From assembly GCA_049315745.1 (NCBI GenBank), contig JBMOJO010000007.1:1-41566 (forward strand): a stretch of DNA of 41,566 nt, written 5' to 3'. The notes beneath the pieces were generated by a model. The model saw only the letters and a program-made list of their open reading frames with translations. It was not told the origin of the DNA and ran no database searches. This document shows, piece by piece, positions 1 to 7,906 of the stretch. Numbering within the stretch: position 1 is the first letter of the stretch; each line of letters starts with the position of its first letter. A program made the translations under genes and the position numbers. Source of the DNA: JADJPL01 sp049315745. Lineage in GTDB: Bacteria; Bacteroidota; Bacteroidia; Chitinophagales; Saprospiraceae.

Positions 1-782
1 ACTTGCGTCCGCCGGGGTTGCGCGTGGAGTTTGATGAAAACCTTGCCGCAAACGACGGGTTGCTGGTCGGATATATCAGCAACGTACAGCAGGTGCCGAT
101 TGATACGGCTATCCAGACGATCAGAAATTTTGTATCGCAGGCATTGGAAATACTTGAAAAACGCAGTATGGTGACCTTCCCGGAAATTGGCCGCTTGCGG
201 CTGGATATAGAGGGTAAACTTCAGTTCCTGCCGGAAGGCACGAATATCTCTCCGGATACTTTTGGCCTTCCGCCCCTTCGGTTTCGTCCGCTTCAGACGA
301 CGGTGCCGGGGGGTGATCAGGCGCCTGCGCTGCCTGCGCCTCCGGCACGGCGTTTCCGGCTGCTCTTCGCCACGCTCGCCCTGTCTGTTTTTGTCGCAGG
401 TATGGTGTATATACTGTTGCGTCCCGGTATAACGTCGTTCTTTCCGGGGCGCCAGGTGGAGCTGCCAGAGGCACGGGTGAATGTCGCCCCTTCCGATCCG
501 GGTGTCTTTCCGGAAGCCGAGATATCCAGGGAAACTGCAGAGACTGCTCCTGTGGGTTCGCGGCGATGTATCATTGCAATCGGGTTGTTCAAAGACCCCG
601 ACAATGTCGAGCGGCTGAAAGTCCGGATCAAAGGTGCCGGTTTTCAGCCATTTGTGGAGGAGATGCCGGAATTTACGCGTGTTGGTGTAGCGTTTCAGTT
701 TGAGAAAGAATCAGAGATCCCCGCGGTGCTGGCTGCCGTCCGTACACAGGTTTCGCCGGATGCTTTTGTTTGGAAAAAATAG
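1..782 (+). CDS. HU/CCDC81-type and SPOR domain membrane protein (5' end cut off)
   Basis: The reading frame is open from the window edge, so the N-terminus is missing; the TTG at position 3 should not be taken as the start. Visible residues 1-95 resemble the second of the two HU-like CCDC81 domains found in Bacteroidota proteins (NDGLLVGYISNVQQ, FPEIGRLRLDIEGKLQF and PDTFGLP are typical stretches). A proline/alanine linker is followed by one membrane segment at about residues 118-139, then an extracytoplasmic part ending in a SPOR domain at about 187-259 (RRCIIAIGLF to the C-terminus). SPOR domains bind denuded septal peptidoglycan, so a role at the cell envelope or division site is likely; the HU-like part should lie in the cytoplasm. 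Roughly 40 or more residues appear to be lost at the 5' edge, judged from the remembered shape of the family. It converges on the next gene with only 45 bases between the stops. Confidence 0.8.
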   Translation, partial: LRPPGLRVEFDENLAANDGLLVGYISNVQQVPIDTAIQTIRNFVSQALEILEKRSMVTFPEIGRLRLDIEGKLQFLPEGTNISPDTFGLPPLRFRPLQTTVPGGDQAPALPAPPARRFRLLFATLALSVFVAGMVYILLRPGITSFFPGRQVELPEARVNVAPSDPGVFPEAEISRETAETAPVGSRRCIIAIGLFKDPDNVERLKVRIKGAGFQPFVEEMPEFTRVGVAFQFEKESEIPAVLAAVRTQVSPDAFVWKK

Positions 783-827
783 GTATTGGGCTTTCCCCTC
801 GTCCATGTGTATTCGCGGAGCGGAAGG

Positions 828-3800
828 TCAGCGCACAAGCATAACATCCCCGTTCAACCTGGTTATTTTCCCGTCTTTGCCTTCCGTGGCCGCTTGATAG
901 ATATACAAGCCGGCGGGAGCCTGCTCACCACCCTTGACGGATCCGTCCCAGGCGCCCTTCGGGTCGCCAGGCACGATATCATTAACTTCGAATACCTGCG
1001 CGCCCCATCGGGTGTAGATCCGGATAAACTGGAAGCGTGCGATTTCCGGTCCGGCAAAAAATTCCAGTCGGTCGTTGATATTATCGCCATTGGGGCTGAA
1101 TGCGTTGGGTACGAACACCCTATTGCGCTGCTCGACGAAGATGGTAAGGGCATCGGTGGCGGTACACCCATTGCTATCCACAGCCACGATCTGAAAAGTA
1201 GTTGTTTGAGCGGGCGCCAGGATATAAAATTTTGGGCGGGAGGTGGCGGGCAGCACCGCAGGCGTCCAGGATATTTTTACCGGGGTGAAGTTCCTAAATT
1301 TTGGCTCGATAAATGCAGAGTCTCCTGAAGCGATGGTGATATCGGGGCCGAGGTTGGCAATAAGGGGTTGCAGGGCAGGGATGTCGAAGGGCAAGTTGGC
1401 GCTGCAACCGTTGGCATCCTGAATACGGAGGACAGAGGCGCCGGGTGTGAGGTTGCGCAAGGTGAGGGGCAGTCGTTCCAAGACCTGGAGCGCCTGGCCG
1501 GCAATGGCATATTGAAAAGGGCCGGTTCCTCCGCTCAGTTGTTTGAGTATCAATCTGCCCGACTCCTGGGCACAAGGGTTTATATCGGCTTCAAGGTTGG
1601 CGGTAATTGGTGCGGGCTGGTTAACAATAGCTTGTGCGGAAAACTGGCACCCTTTCACGTCTGTAGCGGTCACGCGGTAAGTCCCTGCCCGAAGCCCGGA
1701 GACGGTTTCTGTGCTTGCTCCATTGCTCCAAAGGATGCGATAGGGGGGTATCCCTCCAGAAACCCTGGCAAAGATCTCGCCATCTTCTGCGTTGTGGCAG
1801 CTAACGGCGGTACCACCGAATTTCGGTATCGTTTGTGCGGTGACATTCAGGTCGTTTACGATAAGTTTGTAAGCGCTGAACGGGCGTATTTCGCAGCCGC
1901 TGTTCTGCGAACGCACACTGAGGACGGACAGTAGGGTACTCTTCGTGGGCAGGACGCGCAGTTCGTCGCCGTTTTTTACATTGCGTATTTCTTTGATCAC
2001 GTCGTCTTCGCGGATTGTGACATCGAATATGCTCCCGCCTTCGAGCTGCCATTTGAGCACGAATGCCTGTCCCGGGCAAGCGGTGGTATCCCCGCTAAGA
2101 CCGGCAGCGAGCGGGGCATGATAGCTCAAATCAATGACGATGAGGCTGTCACATCCCCCCAATGCCGCACCGGGTAGCAGGACGGAGTCCCGGGGGTTAG
2201 CCTCGTTATATAGTTTCCCGTTGACGATCACCGCGTCGCCTCTGCAGAGGGTACGCCGGATTTGATTTATGCTGGGGATTCTGGCAGAAATTGCTGTGCG
2301 TTTTCCGGATAAATCGCTTGTACAGCCGTTGGCGTCGGTAAGGGTACGATACTGGAGGTTAATGAGGCCACGCTGGAATTCCGGCCGGTCGAGGCAGAGG
2401 TTCCAGCTGCCGGAAAGGTTACTGAAGCTTTGTTCTGCGTTTTGACCGGCACCATTGGGGGCTTGGAGGGAATAGGTCATGGTAAAAGGTGCTTTTCCTT
2501 TCAACTGGAGCGGTATGGAAAGACAGTTGGGCTGCCCGCATAGCCTCGCATCGGGGGGCACAACGGCTTCGGGCAAAGGCAGCACTTCCAGGTTCACCTT
2601 TGCTGCCTTTGTAGCGGGGCAGGCTACGTCGCTCAGCAGGGCAAAAACCGTTCGGCTGGAGCTTGAAAAGCTGTCCGGGTTTTGAACAGGCTGGAGGAGG
2701 GCGCTGTCGAGGAACCAGGAGACGCGGTATCCGGGGATGCTCCGGGTAAAAGCAGTATCGGCAGAGGTGAGCGGGAAAGTACCCTTTCCATCCGCCCGGG
2801 CGCAAACAGCAAGGTTGAGCGATTCAACTGGAAGTTGTGGCCTGCTTACGCTGATCGTCAACGGCGGGATAGGGTCGAAAATGAGCGGGCATCCCTGGCC
2901 ATCCTGGATAGCGGCAAGGGTGAAGGTGCGGGTACTATCGACAAAGAGCAGTGATTTACTGTTCGGGGAGAGGTTGGGGATACGTATGGTATCTTTTCCG
3001 GAGCTAAGGGTTACCGTGTGAGGGCCTCCGGTGGCAGGTAGTTTAAAGCTCAGGGTATCGGTAAAAGGGCCACAGCCACGGCAGCTTTTACAGTGGAAAG
3101 AGATAGAATCGGGGAGTACTTGAAGGGTAGCCGGTAGTGCTGGCATCTGGGAGCAGGCAGTGTAGGTTTTCCAATTTGAAGCGCTGCGCAGGCGTTGGGC
3201 CCATGCCCCTTTGGTAGCCGGGGAGAAATCTCCTGAATAGGAAAGAAAATCCCAGGCGCCCGATTGTGGGGCAATATGCAGGCATGTTGCCAGGGGGTGC
3301 AGGCCGGATTCCTGGGAGTTGTTAATGAAAGACGTCCAGACCGGTTTGGTGTTTGCCCCGAAAAGGATGCGTCCGCCTTCATAAGTCGCACGGTGCAGGA
3401 AAAGGAAAATAGTGTCGGGGTTGTTCCAGGTCCCGCCTTGCATGAAGTATAGCTGCTCGCCGCCGGAATTCAGGTGGATGGGGTTCAGCGTCCCCTGCAC
3501 AAAAGTCCATGCCCCGTCGGGCGCAATGGTTTGATAGGTATTTGTACCGGTCGGAGGAAACTGCAGGGTGATCACCGTTCCTGCTTTGATCGTGGGGCCT
3601 GTGCGCGTCATCGTAATAAAACCTTCGGAATTTCCCCATTGGTTGGGCAGCGCCCTTTCCCATCCATTATCGGTAATGTCTATTTTTGTTCCGGGAAGGA
3701 TATCCTTAAAGCAAACGAAGCTGATGAGGTCGTTATCTACCCCTGCTGTGTTGCATAGGCGGTTGTTCGCATTCAGGCTCAATAAGGCCAGGTCACCCGG

Positions 3801-3917
3801 CAGGAGGACAGTTTGCGAAAAGAGCGGGCCACAGGCCATGAGCATACAAACACATAACAGGCATCGGATGTGGGTTTCATGCTCCAGGCGGATAAAGAAG
3901 TGTGCGATTTTGGGCAT
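828..3917 (-). CDS. Large secreted protein with SprB-like repeat and T9SS type B sorting domain
   Basis: This 1029-residue protein has a hydrophobic N-terminal signal (about residues 16-34, probable cleavage near PLFSQ). The first about 220 residues (DLISFVCFKDILPGTKIDITDNGW) match a type of N-terminal domain common in Bacteroidota surface proteins; its function is not known to me. The middle consists of immunoglobulin-like modules with paired cysteines. A SprB-type repeat follows at roughly 700-770 (GGIPPYRILWSNG, then GLRAGTYRVTATDVKGC). The C-terminal about 90 residues are a gliding-motility/T9SS type B sorting domain: FVPNAFSPNGDNINDRLEFF, then IYTRWGAQVFE, then WDG and APAGLYIYQ. It is therefore expected to cross the outer membrane through the type IX system and stay at the surface or be released. 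The ATG at 3917 gives a complete signal peptide. Substrate and role are unknown. Confidence 0.88.
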   Translation of the reverse strand: MPKIAHFFIRLEHETHIRCLLCVCMLMACGPLFSQTVLLPGDLALLSLNANNRLCNTAGVDNDLISFVCFKDILPGTKIDITDNGWERALPNQWGNSEGFITMTRTGPTIKAGTVITLQFPPTGTNTYQTIAPDGAWTFVQGTLNPIHLNSGGEQLYFMQGGTWNNPDTIFLFLHRATYEGGRILFGANTKPVWTSFINNSQESGLHPLATCLHIAPQSGAWDFLSYSGDFSPATKGAWAQRLRSASNWKTYTACSQMPALPATLQVLPDSISFHCKSCRGCGPFTDTLSFKLPATGGPHTVTLSSGKDTIRIPNLSPNSKSLLFVDSTRTFTLAAIQDGQGCPLIFDPIPPLTISVSRPQLPVESLNLAVCARADGKGTFPLTSADTAFTRSIPGYRVSWFLDSALLQPVQNPDSFSSSSRTVFALLSDVACPATKAAKVNLEVLPLPEAVVPPDARLCGQPNCLSIPLQLKGKAPFTMTYSLQAPNGAGQNAEQSFSNLSGSWNLCLDRPEFQRGLINLQYRTLTDANGCTSDLSGKRTAISARIPSINQIRRTLCRGDAVIVNGKLYNEANPRDSVLLPGAALGGCDSLIVIDLSYHAPLAAGLSGDTTACPGQAFVLKWQLEGGSIFDVTIREDDVIKEIRNVKNGDELRVLPTKSTLLSVLSVRSQNSGCEIRPFSAYKLIVNDLNVTAQTIPKFGGTAVSCHNAEDGEIFARVSGGIPPYRILWSNGASTETVSGLRAGTYRVTATDVKGCQFSAQAIVNQPAPITANLEADINPCAQESGRLILKQLSGGTGPFQYAIAGQALQVLERLPLTLRNLTPGASVLRIQDANGCSANLPFDIPALQPLIANLGPDITIASGDSAFIEPKFRNFTPVKISWTPAVLPATSRPKFYILAPAQTTTFQIVAVDSNGCTATDALTIFVEQRNRVFVPNAFSPNGDNINDRLEFFAGPEIARFQFIRIYTRWGAQVFEVNDIVPGDPKGAWDGSVKGGEQAPAGLYIYQAATEGKDGKITRLNGDVMLVR

Positions 3918-4128
3918 TCCTTGTATTTAGTTGTCAGGATTTCGTGTAGTGCTTGATAGGACAAGTCTCTTGGTTAACGCCCACAAAATTCTTTTTCTTT
4001 TATCATATTTATGATTTTAGCAGCTATATTTTTGTCACAAGAGAAAATATTGTGATAGCGGCCTCCCGGGATTAATCTTCGAAAATGTAAAATCCTGTTC
4101 AACTGCTACTTTTTAAATAAAAAACCTG

Positions 4129-4136
4129 TATTTTTG
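4129..4136 (+). promoter_or_regulatory. Bacteroidota -7 element TATTTTTG upstream of yceD-rpmF
   Basis: TATTTTTG matches TANNTTTG, the -7 element of the Bacteroidota primary sigma factor, and lies 28 bases before the ATG at 4165. No good TTTG at -33 was seen. The same octamer precedes metK and gcvP. Confidence 0.5.
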
Positions 4137-4164
4137 CGTTCACTTTTGAAAAGCGTTCTTTACC

Positions 4165-4701
4165 ATGGACGGTTTGGTTTCTTATTCCCTGCCAATTAAG
4201 GGTTTGCATAACGGTGCCCATGTGTTTGTTTTTCACGTGGACGAAACCTTTTTCAGGCACTTTGAGTGCTCGCCGATCGGGGCCGCAGCAATTGAGTTGA
4301 CGCTCACGCTCGACAAGCGCCCCGGCTTGATGACCCTGGATTTTGAGTTCTCGGGCACAGTAAAGACTGAATGCGACCGCTGCCTCGCCCCGATCCACCT
4401 CCCGGTTGCCGACCATCGGGTGCTCGTGGTGAAATACAGCGAGGAAGCGGAGGCCGAAGACGCCGATGTGATTTATATTCATCCGGAAGCCTCCAGCCTG
4501 GACGTTTCTGTCTATGTGTATGAGCTCATCGTACTGTCCTTGCCGATGATCAAGGTGTATGACTGCTCGGGCGAAAATCCGCCTGTCTGTGACTCTGAAA
4601 TGCTTCGTTTTCTGGAGCAGCAAAGCGACGCCTCCTCCGATGCGGCAGATGAAGAAAACCCCGTCTGGAAAAATTTGAAAGATTTGTACGATAAAGCATA
4701 A
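4165..4701 (+). CDS. yceD: DUF177 / YceD family protein
   Basis: This 178-residue protein belongs to the DUF177 (YceD) family, which in many bacteria lies immediately upstream of rpmF and has been linked to 23S rRNA accumulation or 50S assembly in plants and bacteria. Visible hallmarks are a central ECDRCLAPIHLPV stretch with the conserved CxxC pair, an acidic middle (EEAEAEDADVIYIHPEASSLDV), and a C-terminal CxxxxxxxC region (DCSGENPPVC) with a helical acidic tail. The four cysteines suggest a metal or structural site. Length is normal for the family. The ATG at 4165 sits just after a TATTTTTG promoter element. The next gene is rpmF, 63 bases downstream on the same strand, which is the classic family context and supports the call. 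Its precise biochemical activity is not established. Confidence 0.88.
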   Translation: MDGLVSYSLPIKGLHNGAHVFVFHVDETFFRHFECSPIGAAAIELTLTLDKRPGLMTLDFEFSGTVKTECDRCLAPIHLPVADHRVLVVKYSEEAEAEDADVIYIHPEASSLDVSVYVYELIVLSLPMIKVYDCSGENPPVCDSEMLRFLEQQSDASSDAADEENPVWKNLKDLYDKA

Positions 4702-4764
4702 ATGGTTTAACTTCCGGCGCAAATTTGTATTGATTGCATCCATGCCCCGGGAAAATTTGACAAA

Positions 4765-4962
4765 ATGGCACATCCTAAAAGTCGCGGTTCAAAGCAGAGA
4801 AAACATAAGCGGCGCACACATTTCAAGATTTCTGCACCCAATGTGGCTACCTGCGCGGTAACCGGCGAGCGCCACCTCCTGCATCACGCCTATAACGATG
4901 CCGAAGGTAATCTGTACTATCGCGGGAGGATTTTTGCGAAGGTAGAGGGGGGGGAAGAATAA
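4765..4962 (+). CDS. rpmF: Large ribosomal subunit protein bL32
   Basis: This 65-residue basic protein is ribosomal protein L32 of the large subunit, located near the peptidyl transferase region. It starts MAHPKSRGSKQRKHKRRTH and ends with the usual YYRGRIFAKVE-like segment. It is the C-minus form: only one cysteine (TCAVTGERH) lies where zinc-binding L32 proteins carry a CxxC pair, and the second pair is replaced by GNLYYRGR, so a bound zinc is unlikely. This is normal in Bacteroidota. It forms a probable operon with the DUF177 gene. In many bacteria plsX and fabH follow; here the gene is followed instead by about 500 bases of non-coding DNA with a palindromic element. Confidence 0.95.
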   Translation: MAHPKSRGSKQRKHKRRTHFKISAPNVATCAVTGERHLLHHAYNDAEGNLYYRGRIFAKVEGGEE

Positions 4963-5104
4963 GGCATCCATTCCCAACGGGCAGTTGACTGCACCACAAC
5001 GGCAGATCGCAGCGTTTATGCACCGGGCATTCCGGAGCGCTTTTCAGGGACACACCTCGTCCCAGGAAGAGTTCTTTGTTTATGGAGAGCAATCAAGCGT
5101 AGGG

Positions 5105-5259
5105 GGTTGTGTAAAAAGTCTTTTGCCGCCTGCGGCGACAAAATTTTATTTTGAGAGACACGTCATTTTCACAATTTCGCAAAGCGAAATTGTGAAAATG
5201 ACGTGTCTCTCAAAACATAATTTGGCGCGAAGCGCCAAGAAAAACCTTTTTACACAGCC
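5105..5259. repeat. Palindromic intergenic element, copy A (complete, 155 bp)
   Basis: The ends are GGTTGTGTAAAAAG (5105-5118) and CTTTTTACACAGCC (5246-5259), a near-perfect inverted repeat of 14 bp. The centre is a perfect 32-bp stem, 5149-5180 paired with 5184-5215, with an AAA loop. Two small hairpins flank it: GCCGC-CT-GCGGC at 5125-5136 and TTGGCGC-GAA-GCGCCAA at 5222-5238. The small hairpins differ from each other, so the element has a left arm (type 1) and a right arm (type 2). No obvious target duplication flanks it. It lies in the 498-bp gap between rpmF and ridA; the stretch 4963-5104 before it shows nothing recognisable. Short open frames inside it are artefacts of the palindrome. 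Confidence 0.9.
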
Positions 5260-5261
5260 TC

Positions 5262-5458
5262 ATGTGCTCGATAATCGTTCCCATAAAATCCGCGTGATAA
5301 GTCTGTGCTGCTGCAAAAGTCTGCCCTCCCTTCGTGTCAAGCCGGTCAAAGCAGGGCTGAACGGCAGATAAATATATGGCCCGGTCAAAGATGTGCTTCA
5401 TACAGTTGGTGTTGTAGCGTTTTTCATGGCCACGCTCCGGCAGGTCAGCAAATAATTT
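5262..5458 (-). other. Possible gene remnant on the minus strand
   Basis: Reading the minus strand from 5458 down to the edge of copy A gives about 65 codons without a stop, with ordinary protein-like composition (for example RYNTNCMKHIFDRAIYLSA, then TYHADFMGTIIEHM). The frame is closed upstream by a TAA at the ridA start and runs into the palindromic element downstream. It could be the decayed tail of a lost gene into which the element inserted, or chance. I recognise no family. An ATG at 5401 is the only in-frame methionine start near its beginning. Confidence 0.15.
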
Positions 5459-5460
5459 TT

Positions 5461-5844
5461 ATGAAAAAGATCGTTTGTTCAGAACACGCGCCGGCGCCCG
5501 TAGGGCCTTACAGCCAGGCCGTCGTCCTTGGTGGTACCCTCTATGTGTCCGGGCAAATTCCGCTCGACCCGCATTCCGGGTTGTTGGTATCCGGTACGAT
5601 CGAAGAAGAAACCCATCAAGTGATGAAAAATATCGGTGCGATCCTGCAGGCCGCAGGCTGCGGATTCGGGGACATCGTGAAATGCTCGGTATTTGTTACG
5701 GATATCAACGACTTTGCGCGGATTAACGCGGTATATGCCACCTATTTCGATGCGGATAATGCGCCTGCACGCGAGCTTGTTCAGGTGGCGGCGTTGCCCA
5801 AAGGTGCAAATGTGGAGATATCGGTGATTGCCGCAGCAGCCTGA
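5461..5844 (+). CDS. ridA: RidA family reactive intermediate deaminase
   Basis: This 127-residue protein belongs to the RidA/YjgF/UK114 family, which hydrolyses reactive enamine and imine intermediates made by PLP enzymes such as threonine dehydratase, protecting other enzymes from 2-aminoacrylate damage. It starts MKKIVCSEHAPAPVGPYSQA, shows LYVSGQIPLDPHSG, and ends with the family signature ARELVQVAALPKGANVEI, whose arginine corresponds to the catalytic residue binding the substrate carboxylate. The family is a homotrimer in the cytosol. The ATG at 5461 was chosen because it gives the standard length; the frame is open further upstream but that part does not resemble the family. Palindromic elements flank the gene on both sides (copy A upstream, remnant B downstream). 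Confidence 0.93.
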   Translation: MKKIVCSEHAPAPVGPYSQAVVLGGTLYVSGQIPLDPHSGLLVSGTIEEETHQVMKNIGAILQAAGCGFGDIVKCSVFVTDINDFARINAVYATYFDADNAPARELVQVAALPKGANVEISVIAAAA

Positions 5845-5901
5845 TGTTTCGTCCGGACGCCGTTTTGGGCGCTTAATGGTGCCGAGGTTCACAGATCCGG
5901 A

Positions 5902-5986
5902 GTTGTGCAAAAAGCCTTTTTACACAACCCTACAACTCCAAGAAAACCCTGCCGCCGAAGGCGGCAAAAGACTTTTCGTACAACCC
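5902..5986. repeat. Palindromic element, collapsed remnant (copy B)
   Basis: GTTGTGCAAAAAG (5902-5914) is followed after one base by CTTTTTACACAAC (5916-5928), so the two terminal inverted repeats of the element family stand head to head with the interior gone. About 22 bases later comes a second piece, the type 1 arm: GCCGCC-GAA-GGCGGC (5951-5965) followed by AAAAGACTTTTCGTACAACC, a mutated end. It lies in the 161-bp gap between ridA and trpS. The back-to-back ends themselves make a 13-bp stem with one mismatch and could act as a hairpin in RNA. Confidence 0.75.
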
Positions 5987-6005
5987 CCGGTTCAAATTTT
6001 ATACA

Positions 6006-7016
6006 ATGGACAATAGAAAAACCGTACTGTCCTGTATCCAGCCCACGGGGGATATGCACTTCGGCAATTACTTTGGGGCGGTCAAAAATTGGGTAGAGCT
6101 GCAGGCTTCCTACAAGTGCTATTATGGGGTGGTGGATTACCACGCGATGACGATGCCCTATAACCCCCGCATGCTCCGGGAAAATACCTGGGAGCTGACC
6201 TTCAACCTGCTCGCCGCAGGTATAGCCCCTGAAAACCTCTTCATACAATCCCTCGTCCCCGAACATGCAGAGCTAAGTTGGATATTTAATTGTTTTGCTT
6301 CCTATGGTCAGCTTACCCGGATGACCCAGTTTAAGGACAAAAGTAGCCAGGTAGCCGAAGAAGGGTTCATTTCGGCGGGTTTGCTTAGTTACCCGGTGTT
6401 GCAGGCGGCCGATATCCTGATCTATCGCGCAGATTATGTGCCTGTCGGCAAAGATCAGGAACAGCATCTCGAACTTACCCGGAATATCGCCCAGCGCTTC
6501 AACAGCCAGGTCGGTAAAGCGTATTTCGTACTGCCGGAACCTATCTACACCGAAGTACCCAAAGTGATGTCGCCGGCCGACCCCTTGCGCAAGATGAGCA
6601 AGAGTGCGGGGGAAAAGCATTATATCAATGTTTTTTCTGAAGAATCCCGTATCCGTAAGCAGGTGCGTTCTGCTGTTACAGATACCGGAGAGGTGCGCGA
6701 GGGCGAGCTGAGCCCGGGGGTCGCCAATCTTTTCGAATTGTTGAAAGCAAGCGGAAAGGGCGAGATCCGGGAAATACTGATGGCGGATTACCACAACGGC
6801 CGCCTGAAATACGCCGATCTCAAAGATGCTGTTGCGGACGCCCTGATCGAGATCAGTGTGGTCGTACGCCAGCGACGGGAGGCAATCAACGAACACAAAA
6901 AAATGGTGAAAGATCAAATCAGGGAATCTTCCGCACAAATCCGCAAGCGCGCCCAGGAGACCGTCCGCGAGGTCAAGGAACTCTCCGGCCTGATGAACGT
7001 CAAGTTTTCCTTATGA
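6006..7016 (+). CDS. trpS: Tryptophan--tRNA ligase
   Basis: This 336-residue protein is tryptophanyl-tRNA synthetase, a class Ic enzyme that charges tRNA-Trp using ATP. The HIGH-like motif is TGDMHFGNY at residues 14-22, preceded by the expected CIQP, and the KMSKS loop is intact at 196-200 in DPLRKMSKSAGEKH. The ADILIYRADYVPVGKDQ segment and the helical C-terminus with many charged residues fit bacterial TrpRS, and the length is typical (330-340). The ATG at 6006 gives the short N-terminus usual for the family. The stop overlaps the start of the next gene by four bases (ATGA), so the two are translationally coupled. Confidence 0.96.
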   Translation: MDNRKTVLSCIQPTGDMHFGNYFGAVKNWVELQASYKCYYGVVDYHAMTMPYNPRMLRENTWELTFNLLAAGIAPENLFIQSLVPEHAELSWIFNCFASYGQLTRMTQFKDKSSQVAEEGFISAGLLSYPVLQAADILIYRADYVPVGKDQEQHLELTRNIAQRFNSQVGKAYFVLPEPIYTEVPKVMSPADPLRKMSKSAGEKHYINVFSEESRIRKQVRSAVTDTGEVREGELSPGVANLFELLKASGKGEIREILMADYHNGRLKYADLKDAVADALIEISVVVRQRREAINEHKKMVKDQIRESSAQIRKRAQETVREVKELSGLMNVKFSL

Positions 7017-7636
7017 AGATTATCTGTATCGGGCGCAATTATTCCGAGCACGCTCGGGAGCTGAACAATGCCGTGCCGGAGGAGCCCGTAGTCTTTATGA
7101 AACCTCCTTCTGCTTTATTGGTGAACGACAAGCCCTTGTATTATCCGGAATTTACATCGGATTTACACTATGAAGGGGAAGTCGTCCTGCAGATTGGCAA
7201 AAATGGCCGGCATATACAGCCGGAATTCGCCTCCGGATATATCGGGGGCATAGGTTTCGGTATAGATTTTACCGCCCGTGACCTTCAGCAAAAATGTAAA
7301 TCCAAAGGGCTTCCCTGGGAGATCGCCAAAGCTTTCGACGGCTCAGCGCCACTTAGTGCAATCCTGCCAACCGAACAATTTCCCGATCTCGCCGCGATTA
7401 ATTTCGAACTCTACAAAAACGGGGCCCGGGTCCAGCAGGGCAATACCCGCGATATGATTTTTTCCTTCGAGGATATCCTGGTGTACGTCTCCCGCTTTTT
7501 TAAGCTGCAAATGGGGGATTTAATTTTTACAGGCACCCCTGCCGGTGTAGGGCCGGTAGGGATCGGGGATAAACTGGAGGGCTTCCTGCATACCCGCGAA
7601 GGACGGCTGAAAATGTTGGAATGCGCAATAAAATAG
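7013..7636 (+). CDS. Fumarylacetoacetate hydrolase-fold enzyme
   Basis: This 207-residue protein has the FAH fold of small acylpyruvases, oxaloacetate decarboxylases and oxaloacetate tautomerases. The start MKIICIGRNYSEHARELNN and VVFMKPPSALL are typical. Metal ligands appear in HYEGEVVLQIG (two glutamates) and IDFTARDLQ (aspartate), and KAFDGSAPLS and TGTPAGVGPVGIGD are conserved substrate-site segments. The family needs Mg2+ or Mn2+ and acts in the cytosol on beta-diketo acids; which substrate is used here cannot be told from sequence. It overlaps trpS by four bases, which implies co-expression rather than a shared pathway. The length equals the single-domain bacterial form. Confidence 0.88.
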   Translation: MKIICIGRNYSEHARELNNAVPEEPVVFMKPPSALLVNDKPLYYPEFTSDLHYEGEVVLQIGKNGRHIQPEFASGYIGGIGFGIDFTARDLQQKCKSKGLPWEIAKAFDGSAPLSAILPTEQFPDLAAINFELYKNGARVQQGNTRDMIFSFEDILVYVSRFFKLQMGDLIFTGTPAGVGPVGIGDKLEGFLHTREGRLKMLECAIK

Positions 7637-7708
7637 GGCAGATACGACAGCTCTGACCCAGTGCTTTGGGTTTGACCTTCAATCCTGCGCACTTTCGACG
7701 GCATTGAA

Positions 7709-7855
7709 AGACTTGTTGTAAAGGGATCATAGGTTAAAAACGGCCCTCTATCGCCCGTCCCGCACCTTTTCTCGGCCATGTAGCCCAGCTATGCGCTTCG
7801 CGTGGACGAAAAATAGCGTATTTTTCCCACCGCGATAATCCATCACAACAAGTCT
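7709..7855. repeat. AGACTTGTTGT-ended element upstream of metK (147 bp)
   Basis: AGACTTGTTGT at 7709-7719 and its exact complement ACAACAAGTCT at 7845-7855 bracket 147 bp, and the similarity of the two ends continues imperfectly inwards (GGGATCAT...TTAAAAACG against GGATTATC...GAAAAATACG on the other strand). The right half recurs upstream of gcvP at 19340-19490, including TTTCCCACCNCGATAATC and CAACAAGTCT. It contains no coding sequence. It could be a miniature transposable element; its right end lies seven bases before the metK promoter. Confidence 0.6.
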
Positions 7856-7861
7856 AAATAT

Positions 7862-7869
7862 TATTTTTG
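7862..7869 (+). promoter_or_regulatory. -7 element TATTTTTG of metK
   Basis: TATTTTTG fits TANNTTTG and lies 37 bases before the metK ATG. No clear -33 TTTG is present. The implied leader is too short for a SAM riboswitch. Confidence 0.5.
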
Positions 7870-7906
7870 TGGCGCGTTTCGCTTTTTACTCAAAAAATAC
7901 CGTGTA

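Noticed and set aside
3..5. TTG at position 3 as a true start codon
   Set aside because: The family has about 40 further N-terminal residues, so the frame simply enters from outside the window.
5105..5259. Insertion sequence with its own transposase
   Set aside because: The element is only 155 bp and has no coding capacity; at most it could be moved by an enzyme encoded elsewhere.
7637..7906. SAM riboswitch before metK
   Set aside because: The likely promoter leaves a leader of under 40 bases, and no SAM-type core was seen; the repeat element explains the inverted sequences.
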